64,000 nucleotides of DNA from Serilophus lunatus (Eukaryota; Chordata; Aves; Passeriformes; Eurylaimidae): NCBI GenBank assembly GCA_013399895.1, contig VXBA01001642.1, forward strand, positions 763,337-827,336. Direction: 5' to 3'. The position numbers and the translations under genes were made by a program. Positions 11,101 through 25,450 of this stretch are shown here, one piece after another. Below the pieces are notes generated by a model. The model was not told the origin of the DNA. It was given only the letters and a program-made list of their open reading frames with translations, and ran no database searches. Within the stretch, counting starts at the first letter, position 1. The number at the start of each line of letters is the position of its first letter.

Positions 11101-14100
11101 TCCAGAGTAATGCTTCTCCAGTATAACTGTGCCACAGACCTCATCAATCTCATGAGTGAGAGATTTCTCTAAGCTAGAAACCTACAGATTTTAAAAACGC
11201 TGGGTTGAAGTAGCACCTTTCAAAAAGGACAAATACATCTTTTCACTCTCTTCCTGAAAATATTACACATTTGGTGGATATGAAAGTTAATTCCTGTTTT
11301 TTTTGGTTTTTTTGTGTTTTTTTTTAATATATTGAATCTTTCATCCCATAACCTCTACAATTGTAAATAACCTTGTGGTTCTTGGCCCTTTGTTCTTAGA
11401 AACTAAGCCAGTTCCTACAAACTAAGCCAATGCTGTCTCTGCCTCTTATTCATATCTAATGTTTGTCTGTAGCCAGAACTACCAAAAATACATCACCTGC
11501 CCTGGGTAGATGGAAGGTTTTTGCGCATTTGTAATGCTACAGTATGATTTTGCATAAAATGGATTTCCTGATTGGGTATGGACCCTTAATCTTGCTGTTG
11601 TCATTTGACAGTGTTCAGTTGATATTCGTACATTGCAACAATTTAATCTGTAAGACCATTCACCAAAACACCTCAAAGGCAGGATTTAACTGTCAGACTG
11701 CTCCTCTGATTTCAGCAATTGTCCCATACAAGACTTACTTCAAGTAGGAATCAAGCTATCCACAGAAAACTGTCTCTATTGATGGTAGGAAGAAAGCAGT
11801 CAACCAGGAGTTCACTTACTCTTATTCTAGATGCATCCTATTTAGACCTATTTCTGTTTTAACACATAAAAAAGATGTTGTTTAAGGTGACTTCCACAAA
11901 GGACTGTTATTCAGCCTTCTTAAAATACTCGAGCTGCCCATGATTTGGGCATGAAAACTTAATAGCTCCAGTTAAATTGTATGGCCTTTTTCTATGCAAC
12001 TCAAACATAGACTCACTAGTGTAACCAAATAGAACTGTCCTTACCTTATTAAGTGGGTTGAACAGTGAGAAAGCAGACAGGTTTTAATGACTTTTAAATT
12101 AGACAGATTATTATATAATTAAACAAAATTTACCTGCCAAATAGTTCACAGGTGAAATAGTCATATGCACAAACTTAATCCAGGAAAAGGATTTCTGATA
12201 TACTGCAGAGAAAGTTCAGTTCTATTTTTATCATATACCTATTAGTTTGCAACATTCCTGAAATACCAGAAATTGTGATTACTGAGCTTCAATGAACAAT
12301 TTGTGGTTGTTCGGAAAATCTGTAGCTGCCTCTGAGATGCATTTTCATGTCTTGTTTTCCAAATAAGCATACTGTATTTTACTGATCAACTGGTTTATAT
12401 TGTAGACTAATGCCCATACGCATCTACCTTAATGTCAGTGCCAGCTGTAATAAAGGTTGCTGTTAAAGGTGAAATATCATATGAAGTTGTACCAATGTAG
12501 AGCATTTAACTACTATATAGAAAACATACAGTGATAAGAGTGGTGCTAGACATTGGATATGCTTGAAGGAATATTTCGAGAGTGCATTCCTTTTGAATAC
12601 TACAGAATTCAAAATTCTTTCATGATATAATTAAGAATGTTTAAGGGATGTGTGCTGACTTGACCTGATGTTTTTCCGTGGTATATGGTTATGATAAAAA
12701 ACATTACTCCTGATTTTAATCCAAAAACTATGTAGCCATCCACTGTGTCATTTGATATCCTACTTCCCAAAAATGCTTCCACCTTTCAGTTGGATTGATT
12801 TTAATTGTGTGCTTCTGTAGGACTTCCATCAGCATCTTATTCCATTAACTTAAATGGGTTTCTCTGCGTTACTGATAGAATCATTCCCTCCTTCAATTTA
12901 ACATGCCATGACCGAATGACCAAGCTCTGACATGGACTGCTAGATGAATGCATATAGTACAAGAAGAATGAAATGACCATTTCTCTGGTATACCCTCTCA
13001 GCTGCTGGGTGTCACAAGCTTGTTGCCTTCTGGAACTGGAGGTTGCATCTAGTGTGTTAATAGCTCCTGATGGACTTATCTGCCATGTATTTATAGTTTT
13101 GACATTTGCATTTTCTTCTGGCAACGGATTCCAAAACCTAATTATACATTATATTGAGGAATACTTTCTTCTGTTTGTTTAAAATCTGGCACCCAGTATT
13201 TCACTGAATATTCCTTAGCTCTGGTTTTATGTGAGATACTAATCCTCTATTCAGTCTGCCCTTGCTGTTTATGGTGTTGCCATTCTTTCTTTTTCGATTA
13301 CATTGTAAGAACTCTGTATTTTAAGTGTTTTCTCACTGTGACTGGTCTCAGTGTCAGACTTAAGGATATACTTTCTCAGCACAATAGGATACTACTAACT
13401 TTTTTATAATATTTTTATTATAATATAGCCTCTTTCTGTATTCAATGGGCTGAATCCTCACAGTCTATTGATGGTTTATTCTCCACAAATGGATTTCCCT
13501 ATTTAAGCAACAGTTATAACTCAGCATGTTTATATATTCTTCAAAAGAAGTCGGTTTGATCCCCAGAAGTGTTTTTATTATCCATGCTTTTCATGGGACA
13601 TTTATCTTGTTCATTCTTTCGGAATACCAGCTGTAATACTTCAGCTTTCGTTATTTTCATATGGATTCACTGGGCGTTATAAAAAAGCCTGTAAGACACA
13701 TTTCTTGTTAGGTTCAAGCTTTTTAGCCTTTAATGTAGCTAGTACAGAGGTTTATTAAAACTTTGATTTTGGCATATAAACAGTTTTATGTCATTTATAA
13801 AATAGATGTAAAAATGGTCTTGGCTAGTGTCTCTTCAGACTTCTCTTTCAAGAAGAAGTCTTGCTCTGGCCACAGAATCCAAGAAAAAAAAGGAGGGTGA
13901 ATGTTTTATTAAAATTAGGATTCATCTGCTCACTAGATGTGATGGTGTGCAGACACCTCATCTAGAACAGGTGGGGATTCAGGTAATCTGTGGGATTTTA
14001 TGCAGAATTCCCCTGAGTTCAGGTTTCTGGTCTCCATGTCTTCTAAGGGAAATACCAAGACTTGGCAAAGTGCTTCTCAGAGAATTAGAGCAGCGAGGCT

Positions 14101-17100
14101 CAGGACTGATCATAGTTGCTTCAGACCTTTACATAAATCTTCTTTTTCCTCTCTATACTTTATAATCAGTAGTTTAGCAGTGGGACTGGAAATAACTATC
14201 CCATGCTAGTGACAACATAAGTATCTGATATTCACACAACTCACCCAGCTTCTTTTGGTTTAGGTGTGAAGAATGTTCAGATCTTCTGAATCCTATTCCA
14301 AACAAGTTTCATGAAGGGGCTATGGATATCATCATTGAAATTCACAACTGCTCTTCCTAAATCCTCGTCTTTTCAGAGCCTAGTAGCTGTCTCTTTTTCC
14401 TGAAAATCTTAACTTTATCCTGAGCTGATAAATTACCTTGGATCAATGCTATTGCTTCTTTCATTATTTCTGCCATACCTATTACTAAGGCTGGTGTGCT
14501 TTTGTGCTCTTTGGTGGTTCCACATATTGAATTATAAAGCTATCACTATCAGGCACAAATGCATTCCATCAGCTTGATTTCCTTTGCCTACTACAATATA
14601 ATCTATGCACAGCCAAGTGAAGCTTCCATTTACCACCACGTTGGCCTCTGCACAATTTTTTCATTTTAACCATGCTGTCATTCATTTTGATTGACAGGCC
14701 AAGGACCCACTTTATTCACCGAATGTCTGTAAAACAAGTTTTACAATAGTCAAATGAGTTTATACAGGCACTGTTTTTCTCATATGCTTCTCAAAACCCT
14801 TTAGTAAAGAGAAACACAATTAGGCTATTCATCTGTTTTGGGGGTTTTATTTTTCTAAAAAACCAATATTTATTATAGTTGCTAAAAGATATGTCTTCTT
14901 GCTTAAATTAAAAGCCTCTAAAAGTAAAATAATACTAAAGGGGCAGATGTCATTTGGTAAATGTCTTTTTTTAAACAATTTTAGCAGATTTCATACTACC
15001 CTAATTTTTCTGTCAAAAGTATGGAGAGCAGGAGGTTTGGTAGCAGTAGTTCAGCTTAATTGATAATGCAGCTCGTGATGACTTTGAGACAAGTTTCAAG
15101 GATAAAGAATATTTAAGAAAGCTATGATACATAGGGAAGAAACAGGAGGAATAATATCAAAGACAGCATCACCACATAAACTGCCTAAGAACCCTCTTAA
15201 GATTCCATTTCATTCCCTCACATTGCTTTGACATCTAAAACTAAAAAATTATGCCAATATTTTTCTACATAACAAAATAGAACTGCTTTTTTTATTATTC
15301 AAGGTACATATCTACAGACTCAGAAAATAGATTCCCTTTTATAAAGAATTTCCACTTTTTTGTCAGTTCTGTCTCTGAATAGGGTTAGAAAATTTTTAGA
15401 ATGATGGAGCATAACATCTACAAAGACCAATACCTTCTTCAAAATTTCTTGAATTTCAGAGCAATAGTTATTGGATTCATATAAAATGTCTGGAATACTT
15501 TCTATTTTTTTAGAAGCTGAATACTTCTTACATTCAGGGACTGTGGGAGGACAGTTTTTTAATACTCCTATTTCCATGTTTATTCTCTCTTTTTAACTAG
15601 CAGTAACGACTCGCTAATATTTCTTGCAAAAGTAGTAATTTACACGTATTTTAATGCTGAAGATTGCCAAGCAGAAAAGAAAAAAGATTAGAAGCTAACA
15701 TAAGGCTTAGGAAAATATAGACAAAATCCCAGTTTTCTTGTGTTGGGATTGTGAAATGCTTATTTTTTGGTCAAACAAAAGATTTTTAAAATATGCATGG
15801 GCAATAACTTTAAACTCTGCAAATAAATACAAATACAAAAAAATTGATAAGGACATGATTAAAGAAATACACAACACAGAGTATTGTTCATTAAATGGAT
15901 TTTTTTCTCCTTTTTCTGTCATGTATAGGTATATGATTTAGGCAAGGTCTCTTTGTTAAATCTTTAAACAGAATCACATGCACAATCTGTTTTCTTCCTT
16001 TCTTCACTAATTTTCTTCTCTTTTGTTATTCATTGTGTTTAAATGACATCTGACAGCTAGCACAACCTCACTTTGGCCAAAGTGTAGGTTTTTGTTTCAC
16101 CTATCAGAGGTTTTGCTCATGCTCTGAATACAGCTGTGGTGGTACTAGAAGAAATCCCATGTATACATATCTATTTATTTGGCAGAAAAATTAAAAAACC
16201 CCAAATGTTATTGATGATGGCAGCTTTGAACTTTCTTTTCAGGAATTCAAACATCAGCTAATTGCTTGAGCATCTGAAATAAACTCATGCATAACCCATG
16301 TATATGTCATTTATTCACTGTGAAAACATTTTCTCTACTGTCTAGCCATGCACTGGCTATGCTGCACAATAATTTTCCTGTTATGGCAATTAATATTCAA
16401 GACAAATATAAAGTATTCATAGATCACATGGTATGAAATCTTTACTGTTACAGTAAGCAAAGATGTGAAAATACATTACTCTTCAGTAGGTAAATCGGTG
16501 GTTTCAGGCCAGCTGGAGATGCCAGAAGCTCTAAAGCACTAAATGCAGCTTTCTGGTAGTTTTAGAAGAAAGATAAAAAACTCTCAATGAAGGGAACTTT
16601 AACTTCCAAGCTTTATAGATGGTCCCTTCATAGTTGTTTCGAGTCATGTTGGCAAGGTGACTTCAGAAAGCCTTTGCTCTCTTTCTCACTAAATAGCTAT
16701 TTCATCCTGTGGCACAAGCCCAGACTTTGAAGTGCTAGAAGCTAGTCAAAGAGTAGATTTTCTGCTTACAGGAACAATTTCCAGAGAGACCTGAATAAAA
16801 AGACTATGCCTCTAAATAACTCTGAACAGAGGGAGTGTTTTGGTCCAAATTCACGCTTTCTGATTTTGCTTAGAGCTCTCCAAAGTTATTACTTTAACTA
16901 TCCTCCTTATCCCAATAGAACACATTCCAAAATAGTACTTTTGTTTGTAAAAAAGTGATTTCTTTTTACTGATGGAATTTAAGTCATGGCAATATACATA
17001 CGGGTTAGATTGTTACAATGGGAAGATACTCCGCTGATGAGGATATCAAAATACTCATATATTAAAATCCTAAATTTAAAAAACATGGTTTTTGATATTT

Positions 17101-20100
17101 GACGGTTTTATATTTTCTATCTGCATCATCTGTATCTATCCATGTATATATGTAGATGTATATATATATATATAGTTTGGGTTTATAACATTTCAGTTTA
17201 CTGGCTTGTTTCATTGATATAGATTACTTGGTACATTTAATTATCAGCTAGAGTTGAATTTACTGAATCCAGTTAAAAAAGATAGAATCTCAAACACAGA
17301 GCTAGAGTTCATCATACAGTTACTGCTTATTTCATAGCTGACAAAGATGTCCATTTCCTTCTGACAAAGGTGTACTTCTGGAATGCCTATGAGTCCAGGG
17401 TTGTACATATGCTGCAGGTGATTCACCTTCTGTTTCAAAATGCTAAGGCCTATAGCTGAGAAAAAAAAATTATAACTGAAAATGTAGAGAGCACAAGAGA
17501 AAAATTCTGCAACAAAAACTATTACTTTGATACATAAAGGAGATTGGAAAATAAAAAAACCCACCTTTATTGAGCTGTGCTTACTCAGTTTGGATCTGAG
17601 AGAGCTCATTCCAGACACTGGAGCTTTAGGGGAGGTGAAGCACTGTCTGGCTAAGGCCAGATGCCCACTCACTGTGTAACAAAATAATGCTCTCAACTTC
17701 ACCCTCTCCCCCCAGTGTCTTAACTTTCAAGGGAATGAAGCCTCCTTTCAAATTACTTATTTGGATGCCTTTGGACAGTATGAAAAGCTATGCACACATT
17801 TCTGCCAGCTGCCTGTGCATGGTCTGTGTCATCTGCTGAGGAAGGGTTGTAAATTGGAACCAGTAAAACCATGGAGTCATCATGGCACCCTCAAGATTTG
17901 ACACAGAAAATCCTAACTCTTGGCACATGCTGTGTGCCAGGGACACATGGTATGCTGGGGCCTGTAGGTGGTTATGCAACAGTAAAACCCCACCTCTTAG
18001 ATTCACAGCAAGAAGGGGGACGAGGGGGACAAGGGGCTAGGGTTTGTCAAGTCTGGATATTAAAATCGCTTAGCCTTTTTTTTTTTTTTTCAGCTTTGCA
18101 AAGATAACCAGGAGTCACTCTGATGGGAATATCTTTACCATATAACATGGATACAAACAAAATTTCTTTTATGAGAAAAGGGAAGAGAATATTGTTGTTT
18201 TGGGAACAGGAACAGACAAAGAGGGGTGCTGAGCAAGCCATATGCAAATGTAATGTGAGATGTCTGAGGCAGGACTGCACTGCTTCAAGAATTAGAGAAG
18301 TCCAAGAAACTGAAAAAAAAAGACTATTGCTGATTGTTTCTTCTTACTATTTTCATGATGCTAGTGTGCGGGATGCAGATGATCTCTTCTGCATTCTATG
18401 AGCCTTACTCAATAAGCCAAAGAGCTGTCTATACAAGAGGTGGGTGCATCTGTGCTCACTCCTCCTGGGTTTCTTCTCTTGCTAATTGTGCACCATGATT
18501 TTTTTTTCTGACTTTGAATGGAAGTCTTATGAGGTTGTTTCACAGCAGAATTACCACAAAGGCATGAGGTAGATATCAAAACCTAGTGAACTAGAAATGC
18601 CAGCTCTTGGTGCAGAGCACCACTACTAACCATTGCAATGACCAACAGTGCAAAGCAGCCAAGTGCTTGCCATCACACATGAAGAATTCACTGAATTTGG
18701 CCCACACATCAATGAGCCACCTATACCTTTGGGCAGTGCAGAAATCATATGTAATTTCCAATGCCATTTTGTTGGCGTTAGACACGCACACACACAAACT
18801 GGTGCTGTTTTGAAATTTGATGGGTAGGCTTTTAACTGTTGTGGTGGGGAATATTTCAATAATTTTCTGAATTTGTTTCCTTAGGATATGATCCCAGTTA
18901 CTAGCTTTGCTTTCTGCCTTCCTCCCATTTTTTTTAAGGGTCACAGTTTTAAAGGGACACGATAGATACTTAAAACCGGAGGGGCAGATGCAGGACAGTT
19001 TTATTAATATTCTAAAAATACAGAGTTTTATTTATGAAGTGTGTGAAGTATTTTAAAAGACAGTCTCAACACTTTAATTTTTATTGCCAGTTGTCTCCAG
19101 TTTCTGCAAAAAAAAATTTTGACACTATACAAAGGTGTCTTTGTAGCCGAGTGCTGGCCATACCTAAACTTCAGATTCTAGTCATTAAATCCAGTTATAC
19201 AAGACCTGTGTAAATTTTCATTATATCCATTACAACTGATTTCACACAAATGAGCATTTCAGATGAAATGAAAGGGAAGGCCCAGAGCAAGCCTAGCTAT
19301 TAAAAAAACCTCTATGACACATTTCACAAGAGTAAGTGTGTTACTTGGTGTCACTGGCTGTATTCCATCTTGTGTAATTAGTTTTTGCCTACACGAAATT
19401 AACCCTGTAGTTCTAACAGGATTTGTTTATTTTCTACTTCCTGCATGAAAACCTGCACTAATTTATATTAACTAAGTTCTGCTCTGTAAGTGGCAAAATT
19501 TCATGTTAGATAACAATGTTCTATTCATAAAAACTATTTGAGCATGTCAAGTGTTCCTTGCAGGCTTTCGAGGTTCCCTAAAATGGAGGAAATTCCATCT
19601 GTCCTAATTTAAATTCTTAGGCATGGTACTCTCGCCATCAGTTGAGATATCAACTCTGCCTGATTGCTCTGCAAAATGTCAAATATTCAAAAACTATCTG
19701 ACCCTATCAAACTCTGTCTGAACCCTTTGAGTTCAAGGTAATGATGCAGTAGGTGCACGGCCTTCCTGGATTGGATTTGCGTCTCATTTCAGCTGGTGTG
19801 CTGCTACTGCCAGTACTTGATTGTAGGGAAAGTTTTTTCCTTCTCTCATCAGCTGCTACTTCACTTGACGCCCTCAAGTCTTGAGGGTTTGTATCACTAA
19901 TTGATTTCCCTTTTTGTTCCAGCTCTGGTGGTTTTGTGGCTGTTTTAAATATGCATCAGCTTGGTGGCGTTCATCTCTAACTTACTTCAAATTAATTGGG
20001 GTCAACATTAAATGCTGTTAAACAAAAAAGATTTTGCATGGTGCTTGACACTGCCACACTGCTAAAATCTCTAGACACAGTAACATAAACTTTTTCAAAT

Positions 20101-23100
20101 TATTTTTAAGCAGTAAAGAATTTGAGATTGTGCCTGTCTTCTGTGTCTCAGTCACTTGTAATTGTATAACTGTCTGATGGCATGGTCTGTTCTAATCCTC
20201 TGGTCTCATACAGAGGCAGTGGCCTAGTAGCTTTCAGTTTTGGGGCTTTTTCATTTATAAAATACATTGCAAACATATATTTCCCCCCTTTTTCATTTTT
20301 TTCTGGAACCAGGTAATATTCTTTAGGATTATGTAAAGTACAGTGCACAAATGCATTTATTGCCACAGCAGCTGGAGAAATTTTATTTCCTGCTGCTGTC
20401 TTTCAATGTGGTTTCCTCATCAGTTCAAACTATGAGCATGTGGCACTGCATTGAGCAAGTCCATGAAGAAATTTCACTCAATACTTATTGCAAAAAACCT
20501 CTCCACCACTTAAAAACCCCAATATCTACTCCCACCTGCCCCATTTTGCAAGTTACAACTTTCCAAAGAATTATTACACTGTCCTCAGCATCTTGCATTT
20601 TTTTCCCCTAATAATCTTATTGCTTCATTCTAAAAATATCTGTTTTGGAGTTATGGCTCTCTCTGCAGAGTCCTAATGTCCTTTTATCTTGGAGCTTTTG
20701 CTCAGGGCACCATGAGAATTTGTCTGCGTAGTGTTCTGCCTCAGCTGGCTGAAATCAGAGAAGTGCTAGTTTTGCCGATGAATAACTGGGAATTTATCCA
20801 GACTTGAACATAAATAAAGGATGCATCCATATACCTAAAAAATAGTGGTTGCATCTATTCAAAAGAGGAGATGTGTCTAAAGAATACATATATTTCAAAA
20901 TCAGCCCTCATATTTTTAGAAAAAATATTGATGAGGCCTGTGCAACTTTACTTCCACTGTGATAAGTAGTGGTGAAAGAAAGATAAGATGTAGGACTGGA
21001 ACTTGGGAGAACCAATTATTTCTTTAGGTGTTTTCAAATGCATGAACAAATGGAATGGACACTTTCAAAACTTATTAATGACTCTTATCTTTAATCCACA
21101 TGTTTTTTGTCAACTACTTGTTAGCTATGCACTACCTATATCCATGCTTGGAAAACAGTAATCCTACATTTCAAAATTCGCTTGACCACAATGTAAGGCT
21201 CTTTTTTCCCTTCCACTTAAGTTTGTCCTAGATACCTTTTTCATCCAGGATGCTAATAATGACGAATCCTGTCTTTCACTGAAGGTTTAATATCAGGGTG
21301 TTTGCACTATTAGAAATGCTGCCAGTGCATTCTCTTACTCAGTAATATCTTCCATAATTTGGCTTAATAGAACCACCATAGGTTCAGCAGGAATGTAATA
21401 TACTTTGAGTATTTCTCCAGAATACAGCTACTCTTGTAGGCACCCCCTACTCACATGGGAAAAGTTCCTGCTTTTATAAAAGAGGAAAAGCTAAATGGCA
21501 ACCTGGATCCCTGCACTTTATGTTATTAATGAGCATAGCATAATTCACCCCTGAAAATGCAAGTTTGACACAGATTTCCATGGGACCCTGAACAATTTAT
21601 TTAACTTTTATTTGCCTCAGTTTCTAAATTTCAAAGGTAGACATCTACAAACAATGTATTACTTATTTAAAACATCCTTTAAAAAAGGGACTGGGGAAAA
21701 TTTCAGGAAACAAAATTATTGTAATATCTCTCCAAGCAGTCATTACTTGTACGAAGCAAGCACTGTAATACTAGACATTTCATGCCTGAATTCTAAAGAG
21801 ATTTAACCAGTCCCAGGTTTTAGCTTTTAGAATCACTTGCATAGAGACTGGCTTTTAAAGTCCCTTGGTTTCAGGACCTTTCAAGAATTTCCTACAAGTA
21901 GCTCTTTACATATTTTCACGTAGAGGCTTTTTATTTCCATTTTGTGTATAGGGATGGGAAAAGCATGTTAATTTTTAAAAATACTAAATCAAACCCTGCC
22001 ACCTCTTTTGGCAACGGGAATGTCTGAGGTTATTAATTTTGCATCCCATGCACAAAGATAGAAATACTTAAGACAAAATAGGACCCAAAGACAAGTAGTG
22101 CTGAGAGTACTGGGTGCACCTTCATTAGTATTTGAGTTCATATCAGAGCAAAATTTCCTGGTTTCCCTTGCTTGGATTGCAAAATAGTTCCAAAGTCCTT
22201 GAACCAGACTCTTTAGATGAAAGTAAATCATCAAATGTACTCTGGCAGCAGAAATTGTGTGCTCCATCTGCTTGTAAGGGTTCAGTTTGTGGTACTGGAG
22301 CTGACTGAGTCTGCAATAAAACTCCCAGAGTGAGTGGAGGGTCAAAATATTTCAGAACCAGCTGCTTTACTTCACCGTTGGGCCTTCCTCACTGATTGTC
22401 CTCCAGGGATGCTCCAACCTGTCCATGGTCCAGGACCTCATATCAGCTCCCCAGTCCCACCAGCGCCTGCCCTAGCAATGACCCAGCAGTGTCTTCTCTC
22501 TTGTTGAGTTAATGTTATGTTTTAAATTTGTTAAGGATACTGTCCTATAGTTATCTGACTTGTTGCTACTATGCTCTTTTAGCTCAGTTGATGAGCTAGA
22601 GTGCTGTGAGGCTTGTATGTGCTGAAAGCAGGCCAGATTATTCCCTAAGATTTCCTGTGTTGTACAGGTGGAAGCCATGATGAACCTTATCAAGTATATG
22701 AGGTCTGCATCTGAGGTTCAGGACGAGGCTGATGGCCTAGTCCTGCTTGACAGGTTAGAGTAGGAAAAGCTTTATTGTATGGTGCAAATGTATGTATAGG
22801 GTGAAAGCAAACTGGGGTCTAACCACGTGCCCATGTAGCTACATTCATGTTTTCATGTAGTTGTTTTTGTAAAAGGTCTGCACTGAGCTAATGACGCCTG
22901 CTTGTCATGTATACTATTAGGTACCCTTTAAAAGTCATTAGCTGATTGTTATTAAACACTGAAGCTGCTGTGACACAGCAGCCTGGGCAGTCTGCCCTGA
23001 TGGCACAGGCATATCATGACTTGGAGAGGGCAAAAAAGGTCTGTAAGAGCAACATACTCAGGAATGAGCACCTGAAATGCCCTTTCAAGTCTTTCCATGC

Positions 23101-25450
23101 ATTTTTGCTTGTCATATATAGAAAGGCAAAGAACTGAGAAGCTGTCAGGGCAAAATACTCTGATAAAATTTGAGTAGAATTCGATACTCAAAATACTCTT
23201 CCTATGAAGATTAAAGCGTGAACTCATCAAAGCTCAGCACTGTCAGTGGCTTCTGGAGCTGGGCAGACAGAATAGAGAGAAATGTGAGTAGTGAGACAGT
23301 GAGGGCAGTGCAGCTGTACTGATTGTAGAGGTGTGTTCAGAAACTGGCATCTGATGACATATTCCTCTCCTTCTGTGAGTGGTGCGTTTTAACCAGCCTT
23401 GTTTGGATGTTGTCACAGCCAGGATCAGTGACAAAGATAGCTTTCTACACATTCTGTGAATGAGTGTCTATATACAGAATAACACAGCATCGAAGAGACA
23501 AGGTGTAAGAAATGGATTGTAAGAGGTAGTTTGGAACAGAGAAAGTGTTGCAGAGTAGTTCCATGGCAAGGTGTCCTTGAAGGTGCACCATGGTACACGA
23601 AGACTCAGTGTGTGACTGCCTGACTGAATCACAGACAGAAGACAAACCCCACATGTTTAACCTCTGTATTCAGAGGCCTGGTCTTCTCCATTAAATACTG
23701 AATACTTTTCCCCTTTATTGCTTTCCTAAAATTATTTATTTTAACCTTTCTGATTTTAACCTTTCTGAATCATGGATACTTTTTGTAGGCCTCCAAATTT
23801 AAATCTAAAGTACCATTTTTCTCCAAAATTTTAGACTGTAGACACCTTTAGATTATTTATTTTCTTATTTTGTTTGAACTTGATTAATTAATTATAATAA
23901 CTTGTCCAATCTACTAGGCTGTCACAGGGGTTTGCTGTTAAGAGCAGACAGAATATTTCTTAAATCATGACTAAACTAAGACAAAAGCAATCTTTGGTAC
24001 CTCAGGGGTTTGCCTAGTGTTGGGTATATATAAAATAGAATAAAGACCCTTCTTTAAAATTTGATTCCTTTTCCAGAAAAGACTTCAGTTATATGCCTTG
24101 TAACACAACCTCTTCTTGATTCCTTCTTGAGATTGTAAATACACTTTTTTTATTTCCCTTTTTAATATGAATTCCTGACAGGAGCTGGGGTATTTTGAAA
24201 TACAGATGTGCATTATGATGATTTATCTTAACAATGAAAATTGGTTTCCTGATTACTATTCTAGTTGGCAATACCTTTCCTGGTAACTTGTCCTCTAATC
24301 CTTCATAAAGTTGTTTCAGTTGACCTATTTATAGTTAATTTGAAAGAATTGTCATATTTTTAAATGTACAATATATGACATTTTCCAAGCTATTTCAGGG
24401 AAAAAACCAAGGTGGTAGAGACATAGCATGAGTTTGAATGATCAGGTTTAGATGTGAAATTTTTAAAAAATGGAAATTGGCAGTAAAAATTTCATGCCTT
24501 CCCACAATGTTTGTCCTATAATTGACATAACTTGAAACAGAATTACCCAATGCACTGCAGAGCAAGAAAGGGGACCACCTAAAAGGCTGCCTCATGTTAT
24601 GTATGGACAGTATCTATCATGTCCCACTTCAAAAAACCCCTATTCTGTTAAAATACTTTGAGCAAAATGATAAGAGGGGTAGATCATGGAGTGTTATATA
24701 TACAGAAACATGAAAAAGAAAGAAACGGTAGTTAGTGGTAAGCTCGCTTACTGTTGTGTGTCTGGTTTGCTGCAGCAGTTCAGCTTCTCCATTCTAGCAT
24801 TTTGGCTGGAAACCTGCTCTGAGAAAAGCCTTGTAATAAAGCCAACATTAAAAGGGTGGTGCTGTACTGCACCTCTCCAGAAAAACATGTGTGAGTTTCT
24901 CTTCAAAGTTATGAATTGAGAAATGTGCAGAGTACTTCCATGTGCATGAATGGATGATGCAATGCAATAATTTTACCTCCTTGCTTTTAGCTGCTATCTG
25001 TATTTGAATTCTTGTGCATTAGCTCCTTTGAAACAGCATTGGCTAATAAGCTTTGGCAGTAACATAAAAAGATTGGTGTACATCTGGTTATCTTTCATCC
25101 TGTTAGTACTATACAGTCAAAAAGTCAGAATAATATCCACCTACAGGAACAGATACTTACTTTTCTCAAAGAGAAGTACTTATTTGTTTTGGTCTATAAT
25201 ATAAGGACATATTCTGCCTACTTCTAAGTTATCTTCAGAAATAGTCTTCAAGTCTCAGCAAGGCAATGTCGTGTATCAGGCATGACATGAAAGCTCTAGT
25301 GTCAGAATAGTGCCTTCAATGCAAAATTACTTTTTCCTGCCTGGTAATGAGAAAGGTAATAGGACAGTGGTGCTGGGGGTATCCAGAAAAAATGCAAACT
25401 CTTGACAGTGAGAACCAGATGACAGTGTGCACTAGCACTCTTTTCTGGAT
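8164..25450. other. Repeat-poor, AT-rich desert without a recognisable gene
   Basis: I recognise no CR1, LTR or gene in this 17-kb stretch. Small landmarks are a TA-rich microsatellite around 17150-17175, a poly-T run near 18070-18090, a short CA run near 18784-18797, and a 15-base tandem duplication near 23736-23767. The longest frame is 152 codons at 17244-17702 on the minus strand, with hydrophobic stretches, no recognisable domain and no supporting splice structure. A coding-like frame at 15320-15577 is listed separately. A stretch near 14290-14720 reads like decayed coding DNA on the minus strand, with stops throughout, but I cannot name it. Confidence 0.5.
15320..15577 (-). other. Unassigned open frame, 85 codons, with acceptor-like and poly(A)-like signals
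   Basis: The frame has charged, protein-like composition (for example SEIQEILKK and LFRDRTDKK) and ends in TGA. A pyrimidine-rich acceptor-like CTGTCCTCCCACAG lies inside it, about ten codons from the start. An AATAAA-containing A-rich stretch follows the stop by about 30 bases on the minus strand. This could be a 3'-terminal exon or a chance frame, and I do not recognise the protein. The length alone is not significant in this AT-rich DNA. Confidence 0.15.

Noticed and set aside
17150..17176. TA-rich run as an origin or promoter
   Set aside because: It is a short dinucleotide microsatellite with no other promoter feature nearby.
17244..17702. 152-codon minus-strand frame with hydrophobic stretches
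   Set aside because: No recognisable domain or splice context; its length is compatible with chance over 64 kb of AT-rich DNA.
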